A stretch of DNA of 64,000 nt from Saccharopolyspora kobensis (GTDB lineage Bacteria; Actinomycetota; Actinomycetes; Mycobacteriales; Pseudonocardiaceae): positions 682,001-746,000 of the forward strand of contig NZ_FNVB01000004.1 of the NCBI RefSeq assembly GCF_900108315.1. Direction: 5' to 3'. A model generated the notes under the pieces. That model saw only the letters and a list, made by a program, of their open reading frames with translations, searched no databases and was not told the DNA's origin. The position numbers and the translations under genes are program-made. Positions 23,978 through 32,594 of the stretch are shown here, one piece after another (positions within the stretch are counted from its first letter, which is position 1; every line of letters starts with the position of its first letter).

Positions 23978-24577
23978 ATGTCGCAAGGTTCGTATCACCA
24001 CGGCGATCTGCGCGCCGCGTGCCTGCGAGCCGCGCGAGAACTGCTGGAGGAGGACGGCAGCGCCGGGCTGTCGCTGCGTGCGGTGGCGCGGCGGGCCGGT
24101 GTGTCGGCGACGGCGCCCTACCGCCACTACCCGGACCGCGACGCGCTGGTCTCCGCGGTCGCCGCGGAGGGCTACCGCGAACTCGCCGGGCACCTGGCCG
24201 CGGCCCACCCCTCGCCCGCGACCCCCGACGACCTCGCCGCGATCGCCGTCGCCTACGTCCGCTTCGCGCTCGACCACCCGGCCATGTTCCGGGTGATGTT
24301 CGCCGAGGCCTGCGATCCGAACAACGAGGAGCGGGTCGCCGCGACCGCGGCCATCTGGGACTACGTCGGCGGTGTCGTCCGGGGCGTCTTCCCCGGTGCC
24401 GATTCGGCGGCGCTGTCCAACGCGGTGTGGGCCGTGGTCCACGGCCTGGCGTTCCTGCACCTCGACGGCAAGCTCGACGCCGCCACGCCCGAGGTCGTCA
24501 CCGACCAGGTCCACGCGGCCGTCAACGCGCTGTTCACCGCCGCCCGGACGGCAGCGCCCGCGCAGGCGGAGGCCTAG
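23978..24577 (+). CDS. TetR/AcrR-family transcriptional regulator (TetR_C_33-like ligand domain)
   Basis: 199 residues. The N-terminal helix-turn-helix is standard: YHHGDLRAACLRAARELLEEDG, GLSLRAVARRAGVSATAPYRHYPDRDALV. The ligand domain has the RFALDHPAMFRVMFAE block common in this subfamily. ATG 23978 has GGGGAG 9 nt upstream. Its own promoter and those of the divergent reductase and the decarboxylase-like gene 2.4 kb away carry the same 19-bp dyad, so it probably represses all three. Confidence 0.93.
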   Translation: MSQGSYHHGDLRAACLRAARELLEEDGSAGLSLRAVARRAGVSATAPYRHYPDRDALVSAVAAEGYRELAGHLAAAHPSPATPDDLAAIAVAYVRFALDHPAMFRVMFAEACDPNNEERVAATAAIWDYVGGVVRGVFPGADSAALSNAVWAVVHGLAFLHLDGKLDAATPEVVTDQVHAAVNALFTAARTAAPAQAEA

Positions 24578-24869
24578 CGATGACGCGGTGACAGGGCGCG
24601 GCTGCTGAACAACGCGTACGGGTCGCATCGCTGCCGACCGCCTCGCCCGCGATTCGGCCCTGCTCTGCGCGGCTCCGACGAGCGTGCAAGGTGAACGCGC
24701 CTGATCGCCAGGCGTCGGTCGGTGGAGAACTGCAGCGCTCGCGCGGCGATCGTTGTGCCAACTGCGTTGCGGCTCAGCGGTTTCCGCTCGGCGCAGCCCT
24801 GTTGGCGGATTCCAGGGCGATCTCCGGCTTGTAGAGTGCGTTGTTCCTGTGCGCAGACTTGGGGGTCCG
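24578..24869. other. Intergenic gap before the TIR protein
   Basis: No gene supported. A possible -10 (TAGAGT, about 24832-24837) and the ribosome site GGGGGT (24861-24866) for the TIR gene lie at its right end. Confidence 0.4.
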
Positions 24870-27686
24870 GTGAGGCGGGAGCAGGGGTACGACGCGTTCA
24901 TCTCCTACAGCCACGCGCTCAGCGCGAAGCTCGCTCCGGCGGTGCAGGACGAGCTGCAGCGGTTCGCCAAGCCCTGGTACCGGGGGCGGGCGTTGCGGGT
25001 CTTCCGCGACGAGACCAACCTGTCCGCCGATCCCGGTCTCTGGGCGACGATCGAGCGCGGGCTGCGGGATTCGCGCTGGTTCGTCCTGCTCGCCTCGCCG
25101 GAGGCGGCCGGATCCGAGTGGGTCGCGAAGGAGGTCGAGTTCTGGCTGCGCGAGCGATCTCCCGAGACGCTGCTGATCGTGCTCGTCGACGGCTCGCTGG
25201 TGTGGGACGGCGACGACTTCGACTGGTCGCGCACGACCGCGCTGCCCGCGGTGCTGCGCGGCGCGTTCGAGCAGGAACCGCGGTGGGTGGATCTCACCTG
25301 GCTGGACGCCGAGGAGCAGGTCGACCGAGCGAATCCGCGCTTCCGCGAGTCCATTGCCGAGATCGCCGCCCCGCTGCGCGGCCTGTCCAAGGACGAGCTG
25401 GTCGGCGAGCACATCCGCACGCACCGGCGGAACCTGCGCACCGCGTGGGGTGCGGTGTCGGCGCTGGTGCTGCTGCTGGTGCTCTCGCTGATCGCCGGCT
25501 CGGTGGCGGTGTACCAGGGCGGGCTGGCGCAGGAGCGCGCGTCCATCGCCATGGCCCGGCTGCTCACCTCCGAATCGAGCAACACCCAGTCCACGCAACT
25601 GGATCTGAGCCAGCTGCTCGCGGTGGAGGCGTTCAAGGCGATCCCGAGCACCGAGTCGAGCGCAGCGATGTTGAGAGCGGTGACCGCCACCCCGCGGCTG
25701 GCGGGCTACCTGCAGCCCGGCAGCGCCGTGACCACCCTGCTCTCGCAGGACGAATCGCTGATCGCGGGCACCGCGGACGGCCGCGTGCTTCGATGGCCCA
25801 TCGCCGAGGCCGTTCGCACGAAGCCGAGCGAGTGGGCATCCGGCCTGCGCGAATCGTCCGGTGTCGCCGCGAGTCGTGACGGCTCGGTGGTCGCCGCTAC
25901 CGACGGGACCGCGGTGCGGATCGGTGGTGCGCAGGAGCCGGTGCAGGTCGTTCCGGGGCGGAAGGTCAGCCGGATCGCGTTGTCGCCGGACGGTCGCTGG
26001 CTCGTGGTGAGCACCACCGGCGAGAACGCCGGCATCGCGAGCCCGTCCGAGCTCGTGGTGTACGAGGCCGCTACCGGTGCGGAAGCCGGTCGCGCCGTCG
26101 ACGTGGTGAGCGATGCGGCAGCGCTCGTCTTCCCGGACCCGTCATCGGTGCAGGTGGGCGCCTATGACGGGGTCCGCGTCGGGCTGTCCCTGCCCGATCT
26201 CCGCGTGCTGTCCACGGCCGGGCCGGTCGCGCCCGCCAACAACTACACCCCCGCCTACTCGCCGAACGCGGACACCTACGGCTACCTGTGGGAGAACCGG
26301 CTGAACACCATCGCCGCCGGGGAACCGCCGGCGCGGACCGGGCCGACCGTGGGCGGGGCGACCAGCGAACTGGTGCTGCCGATCGCGTCCTCGGCGGAAG
26401 CCGTCGCGATCGCACCGGGCGGGAAGCGGTTCGCCATCGTGCTCTCGGGTGTGGTCCAGGTGGGCGGGACGGAGGAGCTCGGCTCGGCGCGCACCCCGCT
26501 GCTGACGGAGCTGCGCGGCACCGATCGCGTGGGTTCGCTGGTGTTCTCCGTCGACGGCCGGTTCCTGGCGGCCGCGGTCGGGAACTCGATCGTGGTGTGG
26601 GATCTCGCGCAGCCGTCGCTGATCGCCGACCGCACGGGTGCCCTGCTGGGCGACCGCACCATGTTCCCCGGCAAGCCCGGATTGGCGGTGTCGCCGACCG
26701 GTGAGCAGCTGCTCGTCACGCCCGAGCTCAGCGACGACACCGCCGTTCGGGTGCGCCTGCGCGGGAACGCGGTGGACGATCTGGACTTCGGCTACGAGAG
26801 CGGGCGCGCGGCGTGGGCGCCGGACGGAACGGGGATCCTGATGGTGCAGGACTCCGGTGCCGCACGGCTCTACGACGGCGGCCTGACGCGGTTGCTGAGC
26901 GACTGGGAAGCACCACCGGCAGGCGAGATGACCGGAACCCCGATGCCGGGGATGACGGCCCGCGTGGTCGAGGGCGGTCGAGCCGTGTTCGCCGACCGCA
27001 CCGGGCGGATCGTCGTGCGCGCGTTGCCGGACGGCGAGGTCCTGCAGGACCTCGGCCTCGACGGGTGGCCGGGCTGGACCGCCGATGACGTCCACTCGGC
27101 CCAGACCGCGGTGGACGCCCGGGGGCGTCACGTCGCTATGTCGGACGCCGATCAGGTGCTGGTCGTCGATCTCCGAACGGGGATTTCCGCGGCGCTGCAG
27201 GGGGATGTCGGCGCCAGGGGAGTGGAGTTCACCCCGGACGGGCGGCTGCTCGTCCAGCGGGAGACCGGTCTGATCGAGCTGTGGGACGTCGAGAACCGGC
27301 ACCTGGAACGCACTTTGGACGGTGCGGACATCGCGCAGGACACGCTGGCGGTGTCGCCGGACGGACGGTTCCTCGCCGGCCTGCGCGCGGACGGTGGCGT
27401 CGTGCTGGTGGACCTCCCGTCGGGCAAGCGCCTCGGGGTGGTGCCGCTGCCCAGGCCCGAGCGGAGCCTGCGGGGTGAGACCGGGCAGATCAGCACGGTC
27501 GAGTTCAGCGCGGATTCCCGGGAACTGCTCAGCGCCTCCACCGGCGGTGAACTGCTGCGGTGGCCGTTGGATCCCGCGGAATGGCAGCGCCACGCCTGCG
27601 AATCCGCGGGCCGGGACATCACCGCGGAGGAGTGGCAGCGCGTGGTCGGGCTGACCCCGCCGGACGACCTGCGCTGCACCCGTTGA
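24870..27686 (+). CDS. TIR-domain protein with a membrane helix and a WD40-like beta-propeller
   Basis: 938 residues. The TIR domain comes first: YDAFISYSHA at the start, VFRDETNLSADPGLW, SRWFVLLASPEAAGSEWVAKEVEFWL and the late PALRG-like segment, about residues 8-165. A single hydrophobic helix (LVLLLVLSLIAGSVAVY, about 195-212) follows, then a helical linker and repeated propeller-like strands (SPDGRWLVV, SVDGRFLAAAV, SPDGRFLAGL, SADSRELLSA) to the end. TIR domains act as NAD-consuming effectors or adaptors in immunity; the acidic catalytic residue would be in the SEWVAKEVEFW region. A surveillance role is plausible but unproven. GTG 24870 follows GGGGGT; GTG 24849 is an alternative. Confidence 0.85.
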   Translation: MRREQGYDAFISYSHALSAKLAPAVQDELQRFAKPWYRGRALRVFRDETNLSADPGLWATIERGLRDSRWFVLLASPEAAGSEWVAKEVEFWLRERSPETLLIVLVDGSLVWDGDDFDWSRTTALPAVLRGAFEQEPRWVDLTWLDAEEQVDRANPRFRESIAEIAAPLRGLSKDELVGEHIRTHRRNLRTAWGAVSALVLLLVLSLIAGSVAVYQGGLAQERASIAMARLLTSESSNTQSTQLDLSQLLAVEAFKAIPSTESSAAMLRAVTATPRLAGYLQPGSAVTTLLSQDESLIAGTADGRVLRWPIAEAVRTKPSEWASGLRESSGVAASRDGSVVAATDGTAVRIGGAQEPVQVVPGRKVSRIALSPDGRWLVVSTTGENAGIASPSELVVYEAATGAEAGRAVDVVSDAAALVFPDPSSVQVGAYDGVRVGLSLPDLRVLSTAGPVAPANNYTPAYSPNADTYGYLWENRLNTIAAGEPPARTGPTVGGATSELVLPIASSAEAVAIAPGGKRFAIVLSGVVQVGGTEELGSARTPLLTELRGTDRVGSLVFSVDGRFLAAAVGNSIVVWDLAQPSLIADRTGALLGDRTMFPGKPGLAVSPTGEQLLVTPELSDDTAVRVRLRGNAVDDLDFGYESGRAAWAPDGTGILMVQDSGAARLYDGGLTRLLSDWEAPPAGEMTGTPMPGMTARVVEGGRAVFADRTGRIVVRALPDGEVLQDLGLDGWPGWTADDVHSAQTAVDARGRHVAMSDADQVLVVDLRTGISAALQGDVGARGVEFTPDGRLLVQRETGLIELWDVENRHLERTLDGADIAQDTLAVSPDGRFLAGLRADGGVVLVDLPSGKRLGVVPLPRPERSLRGETGQISTVEFSADSRELLSASTGGELLRWPLDPAEWQRHACESAGRDITAEEWQRVVGLTPPDDLRCTR

Positions 27687-28022
27687 CGAGTCGGGACGCA
27701 CCGCCGACCCCGTCGACGCTGCGGATGTTCGCGTTCTCCTGCCACGGTCACCGCGAGCGGTCGCTCGGCCGTGCCCGCACTGCGAGATCGGCTGCGTTGT
27801 TCATCGCGGCGATGGTCTTTCAGCGCATTGGGATTCCGAAAGGTTTCCGGCCTGCTTCGCCTGGTCGTGGGGTGAGCCGCCCTCGTCCGTGGGGCCGGTC
27901 TCGCTGGATGGGGGCGTTGCTGTTGCGGGTGCTGGCGGTTCTGGCTGTTGTGGAGGTCTTCGGGGCCGGATGCCCCGGGGCGTGGTTCTCCACGGTGCAC
28001 GACCGGTCAGATCGTCGAGGAG
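27687..28022. other. Intergenic gap before the peptide cassette
   Basis: About 335 bp. Low coding likelihood; no hairpin with T-run. It presumably holds the promoter of the cassette starting at 28023, but no clear -35/-10 pair was found. Confidence 0.35.
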
Positions 28023-28196
28023 ATGAGCCGGATGAAGGTCGCTGTCGAACCCGTGAAGTCAGCTGAAGTCGAGGATGTCACCGCCGAGGTGGAGGCGTTG
28101 GTCGGTTTCGCCGAACAGCGAGGGGAGTTCCGGGACAGCCCGTTGACCAGTTGGCTCCTCATTCTCTCCTCGCCTCTTCCGCGCCCGAAGAAGTGA
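28023..28196 (+). CDS. Small peptide, candidate precursor of the following cassette
   Basis: 57 residues from ATG 28023, or 54 from ATG 28032, which has GAGGAG (28017-28022) at better spacing. The N-terminal part is acidic and helical (VEPVKSAEVEDVTAEVEALVGFAEQRGEF), like a leader. The C-terminal part is short and hydrophobic and ends SWLLILSSPLPRPKK, like a core. There are no Cys residues; the tail has Ser, Thr, Pro and Lys. This leader/core layout followed at once by three tightly coupled genes suggests a RiPP-like precursor. No known RiPP class matches. Confidence 0.5.
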   Translation: MSRMKVAVEPVKSAEVEDVTAEVEALVGFAEQRGEFRDSPLTSWLLILSSPLPRPKK

Positions 28197-28209
28197 CGGG
28201 TGGCGGTTG

Positions 28210-28908
28210 ATGGAACGCGCCAGCACTGGTGCCCGTCTTGCCGAGGCGGTCCAGGATTGCGCGCTGTCGGTGGTGTCCGCCCTGCGGGGCGGGCACCACG
28301 ACGGCGTGCTGGAGCCGATGACCGGGGCGGGTGTGCCGGTTCCGTTGATGGTGGGGGCGGTGCGCGTCCTGGGTGCCGATGTGCTTGCTCCACGGGCTTT
28401 TCGCGGTATCGCTCCGGCCGCTGGTGATCTCGACCTCCTCCGGGCAGCTGCTCGGCGCGGCTCGGCGGCGGAGACATCGGTGTCGATGGCCTGGACGCAC
28501 TGGGGCCTGCGCACGGCACTGCACGCGGCCGAGGGGGGCACCGGTAACGCCGCGCCGTTGGGAGAACCGGATTCCACGTGGGTGGCGACGGTGCCCTGGC
28601 CGGTGCTCACGCACCGCTTGGCGCAACTGGCGTCGTTGGCCGCACCTGGTCTGCGGTGCGCGCTGACCGAGCAGGCAGCCCCGCGAGTGCGTGACCTGGC
28701 GCGGGGATTCGCCCGCGCAGTGCGCCGCGGCGACTGGTTGCAGGCCGCCGGGGCCGGACGGTGGCTGGCTGCCCTGGGCGGCGGGCCGGCGTCGTTGGGC
28801 TTGGCCCAGGGGCTGGAGTTCGTGGAGAGCTTCGGCGGCTCGGGCGAGGCACGGGTCCGGCTGCACGTGCAGGCAGCACGACTCCTCCGCGAAGCGAGGC
28901 TGCGATGA
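28210..28908 (+). CDS. Uncharacterised helical protein of the peptide cassette
   Basis: 232 residues, rich in Ala, Leu, Arg and helices, with no signal peptide or membrane segment. No family recognised. Blocks such as TWVATVPWPVLTHRLAQLASLAAPGLRCAL and LARGFARAVRRGDWLQAAGAGRWLAAL suggest a globular cytosolic protein. ATG 28210 is 13 nt after the peptide's stop, and its own stop overlaps the next ATG (ATGA). It could be a partner or recognition subunit of the following protein. Function unknown. Confidence 0.7.
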   Translation: MERASTGARLAEAVQDCALSVVSALRGGHHDGVLEPMTGAGVPVPLMVGAVRVLGADVLAPRAFRGIAPAAGDLDLLRAAARRGSAAETSVSMAWTHWGLRTALHAAEGGTGNAAPLGEPDSTWVATVPWPVLTHRLAQLASLAAPGLRCALTEQAAPRVRDLARGFARAVRRGDWLQAAGAGRWLAALGGGPASLGLAQGLEFVESFGGSGEARVRLHVQAARLLREARLR

Positions 28909-29807
28909 GCTCACCGGCACTGCTGCACCGGCTCGGCGCACGGATCTGGGAGTGGTTGGCGCGCCACCGGGAGCACTTCCGCCCCCGCGCGGACGATCCC
29001 GTCGAGGCGTTGAAGCCGGTGGGCGAGCTGGCCATGGCCGCCGCCGTCCTGCTGCGGGAAGGAGTCGCCGGTTCCCAGCAGGACGCCACCGCCCGCAGCT
29101 TGCTGGAGTTCGCCTGGAAGGATCTCCTCGACGCCGGCGACGTGCTGGAACGGGTGCAACGCCAGGCGCCGCTGACCTCGGCGTGCATGGAGGTCTACGT
29201 CCACTTCCACGAGCGCGGCTACGGCCATCCCGGCCTCGAAGAGACGCTGCGCGTCCTGCGGCCGTTGCGGGGCTGTTCGGCCGCGGAGGCGGTGCCGCAC
29301 CGGAAACTGGGGATCGTCCTGGCCGAGCGCCGGCTCGGGTTGTCCACCGCCGGCGACCTCGACGATGCTTTGCGGGCAACGCTGCTGGGCCGGTTCCCGG
29401 AACCGTGGACGGTGGACTGCCACGTCGCCTACGCCATCACCCACACCGTCTTCTACGTCACCGACTGGGGCGCCCACCCGGATCGAGTGCCGCGCGAGAT
29501 CGCCGACTACCTCGACCTGTGGTTGCCGGTCTGGATCGACGAATGCCTCGAACGCAGGCAGTGGGACCTGCTCGGCGAGCTGCTGGCCACCGACGCCTGC
29601 CTGCCGCGGCCTGCGCTGGACAGCGCGAGCTGGGGCCCGCTGGCTGCCGCGCAGGCGCCCGGCGGAGCTCTGCCCGCCACCGGCGACATGCCGACCGGCG
29701 ATGCCGGGGAAGTGTTCGAGCTGGTCTACCACCCGACCCTGGTCGCTGCCTTCGCCACCACGCTGGCGACCTCCCGCGCGCTCACCGCTCTGGTGACCGC
29801 CCCGTGA
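28905..29807 (+). CDS. DUF6895-like protein of the peptide cassette
   Basis: 300 residues, cytosolic, mainly helical. The layout agrees with what I remember of DUF6895 proteins: LARHREHFRP...PVGELAMAAAVL near the start, CMEVYVHFHERGYGHPGLE in the middle, and CHVAYAITHTVFYVTDWG with conserved His and Asp residues. No catalytic function is known. The paired His/Asp positions might bind metal (inference). It overlaps both neighbours by 4 nt, so it is strictly co-translated with the hydrolase. Confidence 0.65.
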   Translation: MSSPALLHRLGARIWEWLARHREHFRPRADDPVEALKPVGELAMAAAVLLREGVAGSQQDATARSLLEFAWKDLLDAGDVLERVQRQAPLTSACMEVYVHFHERGYGHPGLEETLRVLRPLRGCSAAEAVPHRKLGIVLAERRLGLSTAGDLDDALRATLLGRFPEPWTVDCHVAYAITHTVFYVTDWGAHPDRVPREIADYLDLWLPVWIDECLERRQWDLLGELLATDACLPRPALDSASWGPLAAAQAPGGALPATGDMPTGDAGEVFELVYHPTLVAAFATTLATSRALTALVTAP

Positions 29808-30922
29808 CCGCCCAGCCCACCACCGCACTCGCCGAGCGCCTGCAGCAGGCCGCCGATCTCGTCGACGCCCCCGACGTGGTGTTCGCCTTGTCCGAGCACG
29901 GCCACCGGACCATCATCACCACCGGCACCGCGCCTTCCGACCGGTCGCGGCAGCACCTGCACTACGAGATCGGCTCGGCTTCCAAGACCTTCCTCGGGCT
30001 GCTGCTGGCCGACCTGGCCGCCGCCGGAGTCCTCGACCTCGACACCCCGGCCCGGGAATGCCTGCCCACCCCACCAGGTCGGCAGCGCGCCAGCGCGGAG
30101 ATCACGCTGCGGCACCTGATCACCCACACCTCGGGGCTGCCCGGCATACCCCGCCAACCGGCCTTCTACCTGCACCTCATCTCCGGCGGCTACAGCAACC
30201 CCTACGCCGCTCTCACCCGCCAGCGGCTGCTGGCGGCCTTCCACCGCCACGGCAGCCGCGCCCGGCCCGGAACCCGCTGGCGCTACTCGAACTTCGCCGC
30301 CGCCGTCCTCGCCCACGCCCTGACCCACGTGACCGGCCTCGCCTACGCGGACCTGCTCACCCACCGCGTCCTGCGACCGATGCGGCTGCGGCAGATCCGC
30401 CTGACACCCGGGCCGCCCGGCACCGACGCCGAGGGTCACCGCCGCAACGGCACCACTGCAGCGCCCCCGATCGAGCTGGGCGCGGTCGAATCCGCGGGCG
30501 CCGTCCGCGCTGCTCCAGGCGACCTGCTCACCTACCTCGAAGCCCATCTCACGCCCGAATCCTCACCCCTGCGCGAGGCGTTGTGCGCCGTGCGCAGCCC
30601 GCACCCGGTGTCACGGCCGCGCCGCGCTCCCGGCCGCTCGCTGACCTGGTTCCTCGATCACACCGCCCACGGCCCGGTCTACTTCCACGGCGGCTCCACG
30701 TTCGGCCAGATCGCCTACCTCGGCTTCCAGCCCGCCACCCGGACCGCCCTGGTCGCCCTGGCCACCCGTCGTCACGACCGCCGCAACACGCTCATCAACA
30801 CCGCGCACGCTCTGCTCACCAGCACACCGGCCTGGAAACCCGCAGGTGCGCGACCGCTGGACAACGACCAGCACTGCGCGGAGACCGGGCGCGGGCAGGA
30901 GAACTCGCCGGTTCGGGAATAG
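29804..30922 (+). CDS. Beta-lactamase-fold serine hydrolase without signal peptide
   Basis: 372 residues of the class C beta-lactamase / D-Ala-D-Ala carboxypeptidase fold. The active-site motifs are SxxK in GSASKTF (Ser58-Lys61), YxN in WRYSNFAAAVLAH, and HGGS near residue 297. ITHTSGLPG is the usual family block. Unlike lactamases or PBPs it has no signal peptide or membrane anchor, so it works in the cytosol. PBP-like enzymes can act as peptide cyclases or hydrolases, and a role on the small peptide at 28023 is plausible. GTG 29804 overlaps the previous stop. Confidence 0.85.
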   Translation: MTAQPTTALAERLQQAADLVDAPDVVFALSEHGHRTIITTGTAPSDRSRQHLHYEIGSASKTFLGLLLADLAAAGVLDLDTPARECLPTPPGRQRASAEITLRHLITHTSGLPGIPRQPAFYLHLISGGYSNPYAALTRQRLLAAFHRHGSRARPGTRWRYSNFAAAVLAHALTHVTGLAYADLLTHRVLRPMRLRQIRLTPGPPGTDAEGHRRNGTTAAPPIELGAVESAGAVRAAPGDLLTYLEAHLTPESSPLREALCAVRSPHPVSRPRRAPGRSLTWFLDHTAHGPVYFHGGSTFGQIAYLGFQPATRTALVALATRRHDRRNTLINTAHALLTSTPAWKPAGARPLDNDQHCAETGRGQENSPVRE

Positions 30923-30950
30923 CTCGGCTCCGCGTCGGGGTTGTCCCGGC

Positions 30951-31409
30951 ATGATCCACGGGATGTTCTCCGTCGAGCGTGATTTCGCGGCGCCGGTCGA
31001 GCGGGTGTGGGCCGGGTACGCCGATCCGGAGATCCGGTCGCGATGGCACCTGATCCCCGGTCGCGACAGCAGGCACGAGCTCGACTTCCGGGTCGGTGGG
31101 AGCGAGTCGCTCACCGGCTCGTTCGCGCCGACGGGCACGGTCGAGCAGATCGCCAACGTCGCCCGGTTCCACGACATCGTCGACGGCGAGCGGATCGTGG
31201 CGTCCTACGAGGCGGTGGTCAACGGTGTCCTGCGCTGGGTCTCGTTGCTCACCCTGGAGTTCGCCGCCACCACCACCGGCACCCTGCTCACCCACACCGA
31301 GCAGTACGCCTTCCTCGCCTGGACCGGCGACGGCGCCGACGACGTCGCTCACCTCAAGGGCAGCATCCCGTTGCGCCTCAACGCACTCGCCGGTCTCGTC
31401 GAGCCCTGA
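30951..31409 (+). CDS. SRPBCC-family (AHSA1-like) protein
   Basis: 152 residues. It has the START-like hydrophobic-pocket fold used in AHSA1 proteins: SVERDFAAPVERVWAGYADPEIRSRW, RVGGSESLTGSF, HDIVDGERIVASYEA, THTEQYAFL. Family members bind small hydrophobic ligands. The start is ATG 30951 or ATG 30963. Commonly paired with ArsR regulators, but none is near. Confidence 0.85.
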   Translation: MIHGMFSVERDFAAPVERVWAGYADPEIRSRWHLIPGRDSRHELDFRVGGSESLTGSFAPTGTVEQIANVARFHDIVDGERIVASYEAVVNGVLRWVSLLTLEFAATTTGTLLTHTEQYAFLAWTGDGADDVAHLKGSIPLRLNALAGLVEP

Positions 31410-31495
31410 AGCGGGCACCCGTCGGGCACCTGTCGTGGCGCCGCGACCCCGGACGGAGGATCGCGGCGCCGTGCTACCCAGGTACCGGGTGCGTG

Positions 31496-31726
31496 TCAGG
31501 TGGCCGTGGCCAGGTCGCGGATGATCACGGCCAGTTCGGCGGGACGCGTCATCGGCACGTTGTGGTTGCCCGATGCTGCCCGACCAGGCGGGCCGCCACG
31601 TCGCGCCACACCGCGGCGTTGTGAACCGCTGCCGCGGACCAGCAGCACGTTCGTGCCCCGGCCGCCGAAATCCAGTCCCGACAGCACGCCGCCGCGGACG
31701 GGCGCCTCCGCCTGCTCCGCTGACAT
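31496..31726 (-). pseudogene. Collapsed alpha/beta-hydrolase gene (internal deletion and frameshift)
   Basis: The minus strand starts like a hydrolase (LDFGGRGTNVLLVRGSG), switches frame into HNAAVWRDVAARLVGQHR, and then jumps to a C-terminal piece (GNHNVPMTRPAELAVIIRDL). The nucleophile, acid and core, about 180 residues, are missing. The opening and closing parts belong to one enzyme family, so this is a deletion remnant. It ends where the VOC gene ends, on the same strand. Confidence 0.75.
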
Positions 31727-32104
31727 CTACAGGTACGGCCTGGTGATCAGTTCGAGGGCGTGGCCGGCCGGGTCCATGAAGTAGACGCCACGGCCGCCGT
31801 GCTCGCCGTTGATCTCGCCCGGGCGGGTCTGCTGGGGATCGGCCCAGTGCTCGATGCCCCTGCTCCGCAGCAGCGCGTAGGCCCGGTCGAAGTGCTCGTC
31901 GTCGAGCAGGAAGGCGTAGTGCTGCATCTGGATCTCATCGACCGGGGGCTCGGCGAACTGCAGCATCACGCCCTGGTCGAGCATGATGTTGGCGAACGGT
32001 CCCCAGGACGGCGCCTCGGCGGCTTCCAGGACGTCCCGGTAGAACGCCGCCGATTCGTTGCGGTCCTTGGCGGCGATGATGGTGTGGTTGAAGGTTGCTG
32101 GCAT
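31727..32104 (-). CDS. VOC-family (glyoxalase/bleomycin-resistance-like) protein
   Basis: 125 residues, one pair of beta-alpha-beta-beta-beta modules: FNHTIIAAKDRNESAAFYRDVL, MLQFAEPP, HYAFLLDDEHFDRAYALLRSRGI, GRGVYFMDPAGHALELITRPY. The metal ligands H and E of the family appear at both module positions. ATG 32104 has AGGAG upstream. Substrate unknown. Confidence 0.9.
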   Translation of the reverse strand: MPATFNHTIIAAKDRNESAAFYRDVLEAAEAPSWGPFANIMLDQGVMLQFAEPPVDEIQMQHYAFLLDDEHFDRAYALLRSRGIEHWADPQQTRPGEINGEHGGRGVYFMDPAGHALELITRPYL

Positions 32105-32594
32105 GTGTCTCCTGTTCAGTGTTCGTGGGCGACCGGGCCGGTTTCCAGCCCGGTGCACCGGGCGTGCTGGGGTGCGCGCACAGCCGGGCGCGGCGACGGG
32201 TTGTTCCGAAGTGAGGGTGACGCAGCGGTCGGCTCGGACGTCCGGTCAGCGCGCGCAGCCGGGCTCTGCCGGTCAGGGCGTGCGGGAACGTGCCTTCATC
32301 GCCCGCAGCGGGGCGGAGGAGGAGAATCCGATGTGGACCGCTTTGTGGGGAGCCGAAACGGCTCCGGCGTCGCTCAGGTGGTCTTGAGACGTGGACGCAT
32401 AGCGGTCTCCTCGGTAACGGTGCCTCCATGCCGACGCCGTCCACTCGACGCCGTCACGCGACACTGGAGAAACATCTATCACGGACGCCGGGAAGAGTTC
32501 AACCCCGTTTGGCGGCGGCAGTTGAGCGCCTCTCCGGCGGTCGGCTCGCTGGTGCGCGCAAGCCCGGCCCGAGGCCGCGCGCCCGGGCGGCGAG
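32105..32594. other. Intergenic gap with a possible 18-codon ORF
   Basis: About 490 bp. The only feature of note is a strong ribosome site GGAGGAGGAG (32315-32324) before ATG 32331, which opens an 18-codon frame (stop TGA 32385-32387) starting MWTALWGAETAP. It may be a tiny peptide or leader, or accidental. No family match. Confidence 0.3.
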
